Source: Alphaproteobacteria bacterium HGW-Alphaproteobacteria-3
GTDB lineage: Bacteria > Pseudomonadota > Alphaproteobacteria > Parvibaculales > Parvibaculaceae
DNA length: 64,000 nucleotides
Assembly: GCA_002842875.1 (NCBI GenBank)
Contig: PHEF01000015.1
Location: forward strand, 1-64,000
Reading direction: 5' to 3'
Positions 27,412-37,120 of this stretch are shown here, piece after piece. The translations under genes were made by a program, and so were the position numbers. Each line of letters begins with the position of its first letter. The first letter of the stretch is position 1. A model generated the notes under the pieces. It was not told the origin of the DNA and did not search any database. It worked only from the letters and a program-made list of their open reading frames with translations.

Positions 27412-28056
27412 ATGCCCCGCTCGCTCTCTCATGGCCGCCTCTGGGCGGCGATCGACAGGCTCGCCGCCCAGCACCGGCTGACGGCGTCCGGCCTTGCCAA
27501 GGCGGCGGGGCTCGATCCCACGACCTTCAACAAGTCGAAGCGCGTGACGGCGACGGGGCGGCCGCGCTGGCCCAATACGGAGAGCCTGGCGCGCGTGCTC
27601 GATGCGACGGGCTCGTCGCTCGAAACCTTCCTTGCGCTTGTCGCCAATGGCGAGAGCCCCGCCCTGCCGCAAAGGCATGTGCCGCTGATCGGCCTCGCGC
27701 AGGCGGGGCGCGGCGGCTTTTTCGACGATGCGGGTTTTCCGGCGGGCGTGGGCTGGGAAGAAGTGGCCTTTCCCGACTTCAAGGACGAGCATGCCTATGC
27801 GCTCGAAGTGAGCGGGGACAGCATGGAGCCTTTCTACCGGGAGGGCGACATCATCGTTGTGTCGCCCGCCGCCGATGTCCGGCGGGGCGACCGCGTGGTG
27901 GTGAAGACGGTGGCGGATGAAGTCATGGTCAAGGTGCTGGCGCGCAAGACGGCGAACCGCGTGGAACTCAAATCGTTCAATCCGGCCTATGAAGACCGCG
28001 TGCTGAAGCCGGAAGAAATTCTCTGGATGGCGCGGATCATCTGGGCAAGCCAGTAA
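27412..28056 (+). CDS. LexA/CI-like transcriptional regulator with S24 peptidase domain
   Basis: A 214-residue protein: an N-terminal HTH (LTASGLAKAAGLDPTTFNKS, followed by KRVTATGRPRWPNTESLARV) and a C-terminal S24 domain. The Ser-Lys dyad is present (Ser at about 137 in VSGDSMEPFYREGDIIVVSP; Lys at about 174 in VMVKVLARK), and an Ala-Gly pair at about 98-99 in LAQAGRGGF could be the self-cleavage site. So SOS-style autoproteolysis is possible, although many members are not RecA-dependent. The ATG at 27412 is preferred over 27355. No prophage genes are nearby. Confidence 0.85.
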   Translation: MPRSLSHGRLWAAIDRLAAQHRLTASGLAKAAGLDPTTFNKSKRVTATGRPRWPNTESLARVLDATGSSLETFLALVANGESPALPQRHVPLIGLAQAGRGGFFDDAGFPAGVGWEEVAFPDFKDEHAYALEVSGDSMEPFYREGDIIVVSPAADVRRGDRVVVKTVADEVMVKVLARKTANRVELKSFNPAYEDRVLKPEEILWMARIIWASQ

Positions 28057-28067
28057 GGCGCCGACGC

Positions 28068-28949
28068 TCAGCGCTTGCCGGACACCGGAACGCCGCTCGC
28101 GGCCGGGACCGCGCGGCGGCCAAGACCCGCCGCGACGAGACGCGCGATTTCCGCCCTGTCGTCCCGGTGCAGCGCCTCTTTCAACGGCAGCGCGGAATTG
28201 CGCAGGATGCCCTCAAGCGCGGTGCGCGGCTCGCGGGCGAGCAGGCGGTCGAGCAATTCCTCCGCGCGGGTACGGTTTGCCTCACCGCCGAGACCGGCAA
28301 GCTGGAACCCGCATTGCCAGGCGACGGACACATTGTCCGGATCGAGGACGAGCGCATGCTCATAAGCCTCGATCCCGGCATGGACGGAGGCGCCATAGAT
28401 CGCGGCGCCGATCAGGCCGCCCTCATGGACGATTTCGAGGTGCCAGCCGCCAAGCGCGGCATGGGCCCAGGCGTTGTCCCGGTTTATCTCAAGCGCACGG
28501 TCGATGTGGTGGCGGGCCTGCGTTCCCCAGCCCTCGAAATGGGCCTTGATGCCGCCGGTGCGGCGCGCAACGAGGCCGAGCCCGACGGCGACGGCAAGAT
28601 GCGCTTCGGGCACGCCCGGCCCGCGCGCAACGGCGCGGCGCGCATCGGCAAGCCCCGCCTCGAAGCGGCGCAGACGCTCTTCGCCTTCGGACAGGAATTC
28701 GCCGCGCACCATTTCGGCGCGCGAGGCGAGCGCATCGCCCTTCGCGGAGCGGAGCTTGCGCGCGAGCGTGGCGGCATGAGCGAAGTTTCCGGCATCGAAG
28801 GCTGCCTGCGCCGCGGCAAGGCCGCGCTCCAGCGCGCCCGCAGGGGAGGCGGCAAACAGAAATACGAGAAGCAGAACGGCGCTTCGCCAGGGGCGCCTCG
28901 ACAATTTCCGCACGCTGCCCGCTCCCTGCGCCATCCAACCGGGCGCCAT
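28068..28949 (-). CDS. Exported TPR-like protein of unknown function
   Basis: About 293 residues with a signal peptide (PWRSAVLLLVFLFAASPAGA). The helical repeats resemble TPR units: AAQAAFDAGNFAHAATLARK, GLADARRAVARGPGVPEAHL, HIDRALEINRDNAWAHAALG, and AYEHALVLDPDNVSVAWQCG. It is likely periplasmic and protein-binding. No specific role can be given. The start is uncertain between 28949 and 28934; neither has a good ribosome site. It is 46 bases downstream of lysS and probably cotranscribed. Confidence 0.75.
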   Translation of the reverse strand: MAPGWMAQGAGSVRKLSRRPWRSAVLLLVFLFAASPAGALERGLAAAQAAFDAGNFAHAATLARKLRSAKGDALASRAEMVRGEFLSEGEERLRRFEAGLADARRAVARGPGVPEAHLAVAVGLGLVARRTGGIKAHFEGWGTQARHHIDRALEINRDNAWAHAALGGWHLEIVHEGGLIGAAIYGASVHAGIEAYEHALVLDPDNVSVAWQCGFQLAGLGGEANRTRAEELLDRLLAREPRTALEGILRNSALPLKEALHRDDRAEIARLVAAGLGRRAVPAASGVPVSGKR

Positions 28950-28995
28950 GTTCGGCGATGCGGCACGAGGGAGCAAGCAATGCCGAAAGCGCGGA

Positions 28996-30654
28996 TCAGA
29001 CCTCGGAGAGATCGCCGCCCGCAAGCGCGCGGGCGATCAGCTCACGCGTGTTGTCGATGCCATAAAGCGCGGCAAATGAGCCGAAGCGCGGTCCGCGCTC
29101 CTGCCCGAGCAGCACCTGATAGATCATCTGGAAGAAAGCGACGGAGACACCGGGACCGCCCTCCGGGCTCGTCTTCGCATGATCCTGATAGCGCTCGATG
29201 CCGCGCGCCACATCGAGCAGGGCATTCTGGATCGTCTCGCCATCCGCGCCGGCGGGCAGCGTGCCGAGCTTGACGGAGAGCGCTTGCAGCGCTTCGGCCT
29301 CGACCTCGTCGGGCGCACGGAACACCTTGGCCGGCTTCACGAAATCCTCGAAGTAGCGGATCGCATATCCGGCCAGCCTGTCGAGTTCCGGATGCGTCTG
29401 CGGCGTCACGCCGGGTACGTGACGCAAGATGAAGCCCCAGAGCACCGCCTTGTCATGCGCGTGGGACGCGCTGACGAGATTGAGCAGCAGCGCAAAGGAA
29501 ACCGGCAGCACGATCGCAGGCGGATTGCCGCCATGGATGTGCCAGACCGGATTGCCCAGCCGTTCCTTCACGTCCTGACGCGGATAGGCGGCAAGGTGCT
29601 GGTAATATTCATCGACGGCGCGCGGAATGACGTCGAAATAGAGCTTCTTGGCCTGACGCGGCCGCAGGAACATGTAGAGCGCGAGGCTTTCGGACGGCGC
29701 ATAGGCCAGCCACTCATCGATGGTGAGGCCATTCCCCTTCGACTTGGAAATCTTCTCGCCCTTTTCGTCGAGAAAGAGTTCGTAGACGAAGTGTTCCGGC
29801 GGGCGGCCGCCCAACGCCGCGCAGATGCGGTCGTAGACGCCCATGTTGGGCCCGTGATCCTTGCCGAACATCTCGAAATCGACGCCGAGCGCGGCCCATC
29901 GCGCGCCGAAATCCGGCTTCCACTGCAACTTCACATGACCGCCGGTGACGGGCAGCGTGGTCTCTTCGCCGTCCTCGTCGTCGAAGGTAATGGTCGCGTC
30001 CGCGGCATTCACCTTCTTCATCGGCACATAAAGCACGCGACCGGTCTTGGGCGAAATCGGCAGAAAGGGCGAATAGGTCGCGCGCCGCTCCGGCCCAAGC
30101 GTCGGCAACATGATCGCCATGATGTCGTCGTAGCGTTCGGCCACGCGCCGGAGGATCGGGTCGAAACGGCCCGACTTGTAATATTCGGTCGCGCTCGCGA
30201 ATTCGTATTCGAAACCGAAGGTGTCGAGGAAGCGCCGGAGCATCGCATTGTTGTGATCGCCGAACGATGGATACTCGTTCGTGAACGGGTCGGGCACCCG
30301 CGTCAACGGCATGTGCAGATAAGGCTCGAGGAACGCGCGGTCCGGCACGTTGTCGGGAATCTTGCGCATCCCGTCCATGTCGTCGGAGAAGCAGATGAGA
30401 CGTGTCTCGACGCCCGGCATCAGGAGTTCGAAGGCGCGCCGCACCATGGTCGTGCGCGCGACTTCGCCGAACGTGCCGATGTGGGGCAACCCGGAAGGTC
30501 CGTACCCCGTTTCAAAAAGCACGGTGCGCGAGACGCCACCCTCCTTCTCGAGCCGGCTCACTATTTTCCGCGCTTCCTCGAAGGGCCAGGCCTTGCTGAC
30601 GCGGGCGGCTTCAAGAAGTTCGGATGGCGCTATGGCGGCGGCTTGCGAGGACAT
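28996..30654 (-). CDS. lysS: Lysyl-tRNA synthetase, class I
   Basis: A 552-residue class I LysRS, the archaeal-type enzyme also found in most alphaproteobacteria instead of class II LysS. The HIGH motif is [16 protein letters not shown] near residue 55 and the KMSKS motif is [20 protein letters not shown] near residue 310. It charges tRNA-Lys. The start at 30654 ([19 protein letters not shown]) is followed by a family-typical N-terminus ([19 protein letters not shown]). It is divergent from the histidine kinase gene. Confidence 0.95.
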   Translation of the reverse strand: MSSQAAAIAPSELLEAARVSKAWPFEEARKIVSRLEKEGGVSRTVLFETGYGPSGLPHIGTFGEVARTTMVRRAFELLMPGVETRLICFSDDMDGMRKIPDNVPDRAFLEPYLHMPLTRVPDPFTNEYPSFGDHNNAMLRRFLDTFGFEYEFASATEYYKSGRFDPILRRVAERYDDIMAIMLPTLGPERRATYSPFLPISPKTGRVLYVPMKKVNAADATITFDDEDGEETTLPVTGGHVKLQWKPDFGARWAALGVDFEMFGKDHGPNMGVYDRICAALGGRPPEHFVYELFLDEKGEKISKSKGNGLTIDEWLAYAPSESLALYMFLRPRQAKKLYFDVIPRAVDEYYQHLAAYPRQDVKERLGNPVWHIHGGNPPAIVLPVSFALLLNLVSASHAHDKAVLWGFILRHVPGVTPQTHPELDRLAGYAIRYFEDFVKPAKVFRAPDEVEAEALQALSVKLGTLPAGADGETIQNALLDVARGIERYQDHAKTSPEGGPGVSVAFFQMIYQVLLGQERGPRFGSFAALYGIDNTRELIARALAGGDLSEV

Positions 30655-30843
30655 CTAATCTACCTGGAGAAATGCTTAAGACTTTGTCAAGCGGGCGGAC
30701 CCTATGCTCTGCCTTATCCTCAGTCAATGCGGGGATCGAACCCGCATGAGGGGCTCCGGACAGGTCTTGCCGCGGCGAACGGACGCCCGTCCGGGAAGCC
30801 ATATTCCAGTATTTTTGCGGTCGTATGCCCGGAGAACCAGAAA

Positions 30844-32727
30844 GTGACGAATAGCCGGCCCGACAGTCCCGGCGAGGACAGGAACCCACCCGGGGAACCG
30901 GAGCCCATCTTCGGGCCGGTCCGTCGCGCCTATCCCATCGAAACGCGAATCGACGCCGAGCAGGTGAAGCTGCTGATGTCGCTCGGCGAAGCGAGCCGCT
31001 TCACGATCTTCGGCGCGATTGCGGTGGTGGGTGCCACGTTCTACGAGACGGCGCCACTGTGGACGATCGCCGCCGTCGCCGCGATCCAGCTCGTTGCGCA
31101 GCTTCTGTTCGACCGCGTGCGCGCCGGCTTTCGCGCCGACCCGGACGCGACCGTCAATGCATCCAAATGGGCACATCGGTATGCGCTGGTAACGATCGTC
31201 AGCGGTTCGACATGGGGCGTGGGCGCGCTGCTCTGGCTGCCCGGCTCATCCTTCGCACATGAAATCTTCTACACCCTGGTAATCGCCACTCTCGTCATGG
31301 CGACTGCGATCACGCGCGCAAACCATCCGCCCGCCGTCATCTTCTATACGATCGCCTCCTCGCTTCCGGTCGTGGGCATGCTGCTCTGGCGCGCCGACCC
31401 GCTTTCGATCGCGACGGTGCTTCTTGCAGCCATGTTCTTTGCGACCGTCATGGGCTGGACACGCCGGATCAACGATCGCTATCGCGACGCGTTTCGCCTG
31501 CGCTTCGAGAATGCCGACCTTGTGGAGCGGATGGCGCGCGCGCATGCGGCGACCGAACAACGCCGCCGCGACGCGGAGGATGCGGAGACCCGCGCCAGAG
31601 CGGCGGCCGGGGCAAAACAGGAATTCCTCGACATCATAAGCCACGAATTGCGCACGCCGCTCGACGGGCTGCGCAACATGGCACGCTATCTCGCCGACGA
31701 AGCGACGACCGACACGCAATTCAAGATCGCCGCCTCGGTGGAGGAGACAAGCCAGCTTCTCAGGCGCCTCGTCGACGACATGCTCGATTTCTCGGAGATC
31801 GAAGCACATTCGCTGGAACTGAAACCGAGCAGCTTCAATCCGGTGGAGCTTGCAGCCGGCATCGTGCGCGTGACGCGGCATCAGGCTGTCGACCGGGGGC
31901 TCTCGCTCGAACTCAATGCCGCGCCGGAGACGCCGCCGCAGATGCATGCCGACCCCGACCGCGTGCGGCAGGTGCTGATGAACCTCGTCAACAATGCGAT
32001 CAAGTTCACCTATCAGGGCGGTGTGGTCGTGAGCGTGGCGCCGCTGAAGGCGCCCGGCGGCGAGACGCTGCTGCGCTTCTCCGTGACGGACACCGGCCCC
32101 GGCCTTTCGACGGAGGCGCAGGAGCGCGTTTTCGAGGCCTTCACGCAGGGCGCGGATGCGCGCGATTTCCGCTTTTCAGGCAAGGCGGCGGGGGCCGGCC
32201 TCGGACTGCCGATCAGCGACCGGCTTGTACGGATGATGGGCGGGCATATCGGCGTCGACAGCACGCCGGGCCAGGGAAGCTCGTTCTGGTTCCTGCTGCC
32301 GCTGGAGCCGGGCGAGGCCGCCGGATACATCGCGTCGTTGCAAGCGGATACCCGGACCGGACCGGGCGTCAGGCCCGAAAGGCTGATCGACCACGACCAT
32401 CTCTATGCGCTCGAACTGAAAATGGGCGGCCAGCACATCACCGATTACCTCGTCGCCGGACTTGAGCGCGTGCTCGAAATCCATCGCGAGATCGAGCGGG
32501 CGCGGACAATGCGCGACAGCGGCGCGCTGGCGCGGCATGCGGGCGATCTCAAGGCGGCGGCTTCCGATATCGGGCTCACCGCCGTGGCGCTGGTCGCGGA
32601 GGACATCGCGACAGCGGCGGCACATGGCGAAGCCGATGCGGCGCTCGGCGCCGTGCCCCGGCTGCAGCAGAAGATCACCGCGACATGGCGGGCGCTCGCC
32701 AAGGCCTATCCGAGCCTGGCGGCCTGA
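30844..32727 (+). CDS. Membrane sensor histidine kinase with degenerate HPt-like C-terminus
   Basis: About 627 residues from the GTG at 30844 (GGAGAACCAGAAA upstream); other starts are possible. The N-terminus carries about six membrane helices (FTIFGAIAVVGATFYETAPL; YALVTIVSGSTWGVGALLWL; FFATVMGWTRRIN) and no clear ligand domain. Phosphoacceptor His at about 267 in FLDIISHELRTPLDG; N box MNLVNNAIKFTY; G boxes VTDTGPGLS and GAGLGLPISDRLVRMMGGHI. No receiver domain follows. The last about 115 residues align by eye to an HPt helix bundle, but the usual HxLKG reads GDLKA, so the His is missing. The cognate regulator is not adjacent. Confidence 0.85.
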   Translation: MTNSRPDSPGEDRNPPGEPEPIFGPVRRAYPIETRIDAEQVKLLMSLGEASRFTIFGAIAVVGATFYETAPLWTIAAVAAIQLVAQLLFDRVRAGFRADPDATVNASKWAHRYALVTIVSGSTWGVGALLWLPGSSFAHEIFYTLVIATLVMATAITRANHPPAVIFYTIASSLPVVGMLLWRADPLSIATVLLAAMFFATVMGWTRRINDRYRDAFRLRFENADLVERMARAHAATEQRRRDAEDAETRARAAAGAKQEFLDIISHELRTPLDGLRNMARYLADEATTDTQFKIAASVEETSQLLRRLVDDMLDFSEIEAHSLELKPSSFNPVELAAGIVRVTRHQAVDRGLSLELNAAPETPPQMHADPDRVRQVLMNLVNNAIKFTYQGGVVVSVAPLKAPGGETLLRFSVTDTGPGLSTEAQERVFEAFTQGADARDFRFSGKAAGAGLGLPISDRLVRMMGGHIGVDSTPGQGSSFWFLLPLEPGEAAGYIASLQADTRTGPGVRPERLIDHDHLYALELKMGGQHITDYLVAGLERVLEIHREIERARTMRDSGALARHAGDLKAAASDIGLTAVALVAEDIATAAAHGEADAALGAVPRLQQKITATWRALAKAYPSLAA

Positions 32728-32781
32728 GGCCGGGCCGGGCGGTAATTTCATTACCGCGGCGCATGGCTATACTCGGCGCCG

Positions 32782-35691
32782 ATGCCAGACCGTTCTCCCC
32801 CCGATTCGACCTTTCCCAGAGGAGAGGGCCCTTTCCTGCCCGAGGCGGCGGCCATTGTGCCCGCGCGCGGTGCGGGTGGCGGTGCGATTTCGGTCGATGC
32901 CGAGGGCGAGATCGAGGAACTCACGCCCGATGAGGCACTGAAGCGGATCGCCGGTGAGCCGGTGATGCTCGTCCATGCGGGCTTCACCGCGCGGCGCATC
33001 GCGCGGGGCCGCAACTTCCGGGAACCGGGGCCGCAGGTCTTCGACCTGATGGAACTCTTCGCCTTCGTGCATCCGGCGCGCACCTGCCTGCCGACGGTGG
33101 CGGGGCTTGCGCGCGCGCTCGGGCTCGATGCGGGCACGACGCCGGAAGACCAGGCGCTGATGCTGCACCGGGCGGCGGCGCAGATGCTTGCGGCGCTCCA
33201 GCAGGCTTCCTATCCCGACCGCCCCTCGGCGGCGCGCACGGCCTGGCGCATGGCCGAAGGCGGCTGGTCCTGGGGGCCGGGCGTCGTTGCCGCGCTCAGG
33301 GATGCGCTGGGACGGGATGGAAAGCCGCCCGGCGCGCGCGGCTTCGACGTCTGGAACGAGCTTCCCGAATGGGAAGAGCGTGGCCCCCGTCCACCCGCAG
33401 GATCGCTGCCCGTGAGCGAGCGCGAAGCGCGCGACCAGCTTGCGCTGCTGGCGGGCGCCGATGCGGAGGCGCGGCCCGGACAGGCCGCCTTCGCGGCGGC
33501 GGCGTCTCATGCCTTCGCGCCACGCGAGACGGCGGGCGCGCCCAATGTGGTGCTCGCGGAAGCGGGCACCGGCATCGGCAAGACCATCGGCTATATCGCC
33601 CCGGCGAGCCTGTGGGCGGCGCGGAACAAGGGCACGGTGTGGATATCGACCTATACGAAGAACCTGCAACGCCAGCTCGACCAGGAACTTTCGCGGCTCT
33701 ATCCCGATCCCGCCGAGAAGGCGGAGAAGGCGGTGATCCGCAAGGGGCGGGAAAATTATCTCTGCCTCCTCAACTTCGCCGAGATGGCAGACCGGGCGGC
33801 GCTCGGCGGCGGCGCGGTGGCGATCGGGCTCGTCGCGCGATGGGCGAAGGCAAGCCGCGACGGCGACATGGTGGGCGGCGATTTCCCGGCCTGGCTCGCG
33901 GCGCGGCTTGGCGGCGTCACGGGGCGGACGGGGCTGACCGACCGGCGCGGCGAATGCGTCTACACGGCCTGCCCCTATTACAAGAAGTGCTTCATCGAGC
34001 GTGCGATCCGCAAGGCACGGCGCGCCGAGATCGTGGTCGCGAACCATGCGCTTGTGATGCGGCAAGCGGCGCTCGATCAGGCCATGGGACCGCTCGTCCC
34101 GGCGGCGGCGAAGGAAACGGATGCGGCAGGCGGCGCGGAAGACGAGGCGCCAAGCGGGCGGGAGGCGCGCTCCCGCTTCGTCTTCGACGAGGGACATCAT
34201 ATCTTCGATGCGGCGGACAGCGCCTTCTCGGCCTCGCTGTCGGCGCTCGAAACGGCGGAGCTTCGCCGCTGGATTCGCGGCGCGGAAGGTCAGCGCGGAC
34301 GGCGCGGGCGCGGTCTCGACGAACGCGTGGGCGATCTTCTCGGCGAGGACAGGCTCGCCGAGGAAGCGCTGCATGCGGCGCTTTCGGCCGCCGCCGCCCT
34401 TCCCGGCCCCGGCTGGGGCACGCGGCTCAACGAAGGCCAGCCGCGCGGCGCGGCGGAGAAGTTCCTCGCGCTGCTGCGCCAGCAGGTTCACGCCCGGACG
34501 GAGGATACCGGCACGCCCTTCTCGCTCGAAGTGGAGACCGAGCCTCCCGTCGCCGGACTGCCGGAAGCGGCGGCCGGACTCGACGATGCGTTGAAGCGGC
34601 TCGCGGCGCCGCTCGCCCTGATCGCCGAACGGTTGCGCGCGCGGCTCGACGACGAAGCCGAAGATCTCGACACGTCGACGCGCATCCGCATGGATGCGGC
34701 TGCGCGCGGGCTCGAACGGCGGGGGCGCATTCTCATTCCCGCCTGGCGAAGCATGCTGGCAAGCCTCAACGCGACGCCACCCGGCATGTTCGTCGACTGG
34801 TTTTCGATCGAGCGCCTGTCCGGGCGCGACGCCGATGTGGGCATGCACCGGCACTGGCGCGATCCGACGGTGCCTTTCGCGGGCGCCGTGCTCGAACCGG
34901 CGCATGGCGTGCTCATCACCTCGGCGACGCTGCGCGACGAACTGCCGGAAACGGAGAGCGAGGACGAGGGCTGGGAGGGCGCCGAAATCCGGACCGGCGT
35001 GTCGCATCTCGCGCTGCCTGCGAGGCGCGCCTTCATGGCCTCGCCCTTCGACTATGCCGCCCAGGCGCGCATCTTTGTCGTGCGCGATGTGAGCCGCACC
35101 GACATGACCCAGATCGCGGCCGCCTATCGCGAACTCTTCCGTGCGGCGGGTGGCGGCGCGCTCGGCCTCTTCACCGCCATTCACCGGCTTCGCGCGGTGC
35201 ATGAGAAGATCGTGACGCCGCTCGAAGAGGAGGGGCTTTCGCTTTACGCGCAGCATATCGACGCGCTCGATACGGGCACGCTGGTCGATATTTTCCGTGC
35301 CGAGCGCAATGCCTGCCTGCTCGGCACGGACGCCGTGCGCGACGGCGTGGATGTGCCGGGGGATTCGCTGCGCATGATCGTGTTCGACCGCGTGCCCTGG
35401 CCGAGGCCGGACATTCTGCACAAGGCGCGGCGCGAACAATTCGGCAAGGCGCGCTACGACGACATGATTACGCGGCTCAGGCTGAAGCAGGCCTTCGGGC
35501 GGCTGATCCGGCGGGCGAGCGACCGGGGCGTGTTCATTGCGCTCGATTCCCGCCTGCCGACGCGGCTGACCACCGGATTTCCGCCGGGCGTCACCATCCA
35601 CCGTGTCGGGCTTGCCGAAGCCATTGCCGAGACGAGGGCCTTTCTCGGCACGCCGGACCCCACACTTGCTCCCCGGCAGGCCAGCCCCTAA
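32782..35691 (+). CDS. DinG-family ATP-dependent DNA helicase
   Basis: A 969-residue XPD/DinG-type superfamily 2 helicase. Walker A is VVLAEAGTGIGKTIGYIAPA; the DEAH box reads FVFDEGHHIFDAADSAF; motif VI region is RLKQAFGRLIRRASDRGVFI. Cysteines in CVYTACPYYKKCFIERA and the upstream ENYLCLLNF give a four-cysteine iron-sulfur cluster pattern (C..C..C..C) as in XPD/DinG. The about 220-residue N-terminal extension before Walker A has no recognised domain (starts VPARGAGGGAISVDAEGEIE). DinG enzymes unwind DNA-RNA hybrids and G-quadruplexes. terB follows 30 bases later. Confidence 0.9.
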   Translation: MPDRSPPDSTFPRGEGPFLPEAAAIVPARGAGGGAISVDAEGEIEELTPDEALKRIAGEPVMLVHAGFTARRIARGRNFREPGPQVFDLMELFAFVHPARTCLPTVAGLARALGLDAGTTPEDQALMLHRAAAQMLAALQQASYPDRPSAARTAWRMAEGGWSWGPGVVAALRDALGRDGKPPGARGFDVWNELPEWEERGPRPPAGSLPVSEREARDQLALLAGADAEARPGQAAFAAAASHAFAPRETAGAPNVVLAEAGTGIGKTIGYIAPASLWAARNKGTVWISTYTKNLQRQLDQELSRLYPDPAEKAEKAVIRKGRENYLCLLNFAEMADRAALGGGAVAIGLVARWAKASRDGDMVGGDFPAWLAARLGGVTGRTGLTDRRGECVYTACPYYKKCFIERAIRKARRAEIVVANHALVMRQAALDQAMGPLVPAAAKETDAAGGAEDEAPSGREARSRFVFDEGHHIFDAADSAFSASLSALETAELRRWIRGAEGQRGRRGRGLDERVGDLLGEDRLAEEALHAALSAAAALPGPGWGTRLNEGQPRGAAEKFLALLRQQVHARTEDTGTPFSLEVETEPPVAGLPEAAAGLDDALKRLAAPLALIAERLRARLDDEAEDLDTSTRIRMDAAARGLERRGRILIPAWRSMLASLNATPPGMFVDWFSIERLSGRDADVGMHRHWRDPTVPFAGAVLEPAHGVLITSATLRDELPETESEDEGWEGAEIRTGVSHLALPARRAFMASPFDYAAQARIFVVRDVSRTDMTQIAAAYRELFRAAGGGALGLFTAIHRLRAVHEKIVTPLEEEGLSLYAQHIDALDTGTLVDIFRAERNACLLGTDAVRDGVDVPGDSLRMIVFDRVPWPRPDILHKARREQFGKARYDDMITRLRLKQAFGRLIRRASDRGVFIALDSRLPTRLTTGFPPGVTIHRVGLAEAIAETRAFLGTPDPTLAPRQASP

Positions 35692-35721
35692 GCTCCCGGC
35701 GAAATTTCACGAGGAAGACCG

Positions 35722-36132
35722 ATGTCGACGATTTCTCCGGAACATGCCCTGATCTACATCATGGTGACGATGAGCGCGGTGGACCGCGCCATGAGCGACA
35801 ATGAGATGAGAGACATCGGCACCATCGTGAAGACGCTTCCCGCCTTCCGCAATTTCCATGCGGAGAAGCTCATTCCGGCGGCGCGGGAATGCGCCGCGAT
35901 CCTGCAGGAAGATGGCGGGCTCGACGCGGTGTTCGGCTTGGTGAAGGATGCACTGCCGCCGCATCTGCGCGAAACGGGCTATGCGCTCGCGGTCGAAATC
36001 GCGGCGGCGGACGAGGCGGTGGGTGCGGAGGAAATCCGGCTGCTGCAACTGCTCCGCGACACGCTCGACATCGACAAGCTCACCGGCGCCGCGATCGAGC
36101 GCGGCGCGCGGGCACGGCACATGCCACTCTGA
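35722..36132 (+). CDS. TerB-family (tellurite-resistance-like) protein
   Basis: A 136-residue all-helical TerB-like protein: EHALIYIMVTMSAVDRAMSD, MRDIGTIVKTLPAFRNF, and ETGYALAVEIAAADEAVGAE with the acidic AAADEAVGAEE metal-site pattern of the family. Isolated TerB domains occur in many bacteria without tellurite resistance, so the gene name is only a family label. It follows the helicase closely and may be cotranscribed. Confidence 0.85.
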   Translation: MSTISPEHALIYIMVTMSAVDRAMSDNEMRDIGTIVKTLPAFRNFHAEKLIPAARECAAILQEDGGLDAVFGLVKDALPPHLRETGYALAVEIAAADEAVGAEEIRLLQLLRDTLDIDKLTGAAIERGARARHMPL

Positions 36133-36162
36133 TTTTTGTTCTTTGAATTGCGCTGGCGCCGG

Positions 36163-36939
36163 TCAACCGCAGGCGCCCGTTCCCGTCTCGCGCAATTCGC
36201 CGTCGATGCGGTCGAAGAAGGTGCGGGTGCAGGCCGACGGACCGGCATAGCTGTCCGTTTCGCGGTGGATCAGAACGGTCTGCCCGTCCTCCCAGATGTA
36301 GATGTCGATACCGCCTTCGGCCGCGCTCGACCGCCAGCGGCTGACGATTTCCTGCGTATCGGGATCGAATTCGGGCGAGACGATCTCATCGAGCGCGACG
36401 TTGCCGACGAAGGCCTCCTCGTCCGGCGCCCACAACCAGTTGCGATAGAGAACATTCGGACCCGCCGTTCCTTCCGCAATGAGCCGGAGGTCGTGGTAGC
36501 CGTCGAAATTGACGTCGATCAGCTCGAAGCCGTTGTTGGGGATTTGCGCGGCGGCGCGCGACCCGACATCCGCGATCGTCTGGAAGGCGTCGACCTCACC
36601 TTTTCGCCGGATGTGGACGGTATCGACGGCGCGGTCGCCGAACTCGTCGAGGCGCCATGAAAGAGAGAAATACAGCTCCGGCGAAACGGGATCGATGCGG
36701 CCTTCGCAAACGATGGGCGCCTTGTCCGCGGCCCCCGATGGCGCGATACAGGTGTAACTGCTCTGGAACGTCTCGTCGCCGCGCACATATTCACGCCTTG
36801 CGTCGGCATTCGCCGCTGCCTCGGCGGCCACGCCCTCCACATGCGTGCCGGCGGGCGCCGGGCCGGAGGCGGCCATGACGGAGGCCATGAAAGGCCCCCC
36901 GATGAAAAGCAAAGTCCAAAGGCAGATACGTCGCCACAT
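36163..36939 (-). CDS. Exported XAC2610-like beta-repeat protein
   Basis: A 258-residue secreted protein with signal (RRICLWTLLFIGGPFMASVM). The middle has an FG-GAP/VCBS-like calcium loop in GFELIDVNFDGYHDLRLIAE, the hallmark of XAC2610-related proteins. Two Cys pairs (SYTCIAP/IVCEGR; ACTRTF/TGACG) may form disulfides in the periplasm. The function is unknown. The ATG at 36939 was chosen for the signal peptide. It is convergent with terB and divergent from the sterol-desaturase-like gene. Confidence 0.8.
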   Translation of the reverse strand: MWRRICLWTLLFIGGPFMASVMAASGPAPAGTHVEGVAAEAAANADARREYVRGDETFQSSYTCIAPSGAADKAPIVCEGRIDPVSPELYFSLSWRLDEFGDRAVDTVHIRRKGEVDAFQTIADVGSRAAAQIPNNGFELIDVNFDGYHDLRLIAEGTAGPNVLYRNWLWAPDEEAFVGNVALDEIVSPEFDPDTQEIVSRWRSSAAEGGIDIYIWEDGQTVLIHRETDSYAGPSACTRTFFDRIDGELRETGTGACG

Positions 36940-37120
36940 GAGCCGTGCAGCCCTCTTCACGCATTGTTGAGTCGCGCGGGTGTGCATTCTAGCGCAAGAG
37001 GGAAGCGGGTGGCCTTTTTCTTGTGCCGCCCGTCCCGCTATAATCAGGCTTCATTCCCGGGTCTCCCTGCGGCCATTCCGGGGCCGCGGATGAGCAGGGC
37101 AGACCGTACCGGACAATCGA

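Noticed and set aside
30657-30690. TTGACA (30690-30685) as the -35 of an lysS promoter
   Set aside because: The only -10-like element is 22 bases away, too far for sigma-70.
30715-30800. T-arm-like sequence on the minus strand (GCGGGTTCGATCCCCGC) suggesting a tRNA or tmRNA
   Set aside because: No matching acceptor strand, D arm, anticodon arm or CCA was found within tRNA or tmRNA distance.
32767-35601. 944-residue minus-strand frame opposite the DinG-like helicase
   Set aside because: Length comes from high GC; the plus-strand frame has all helicase motifs.
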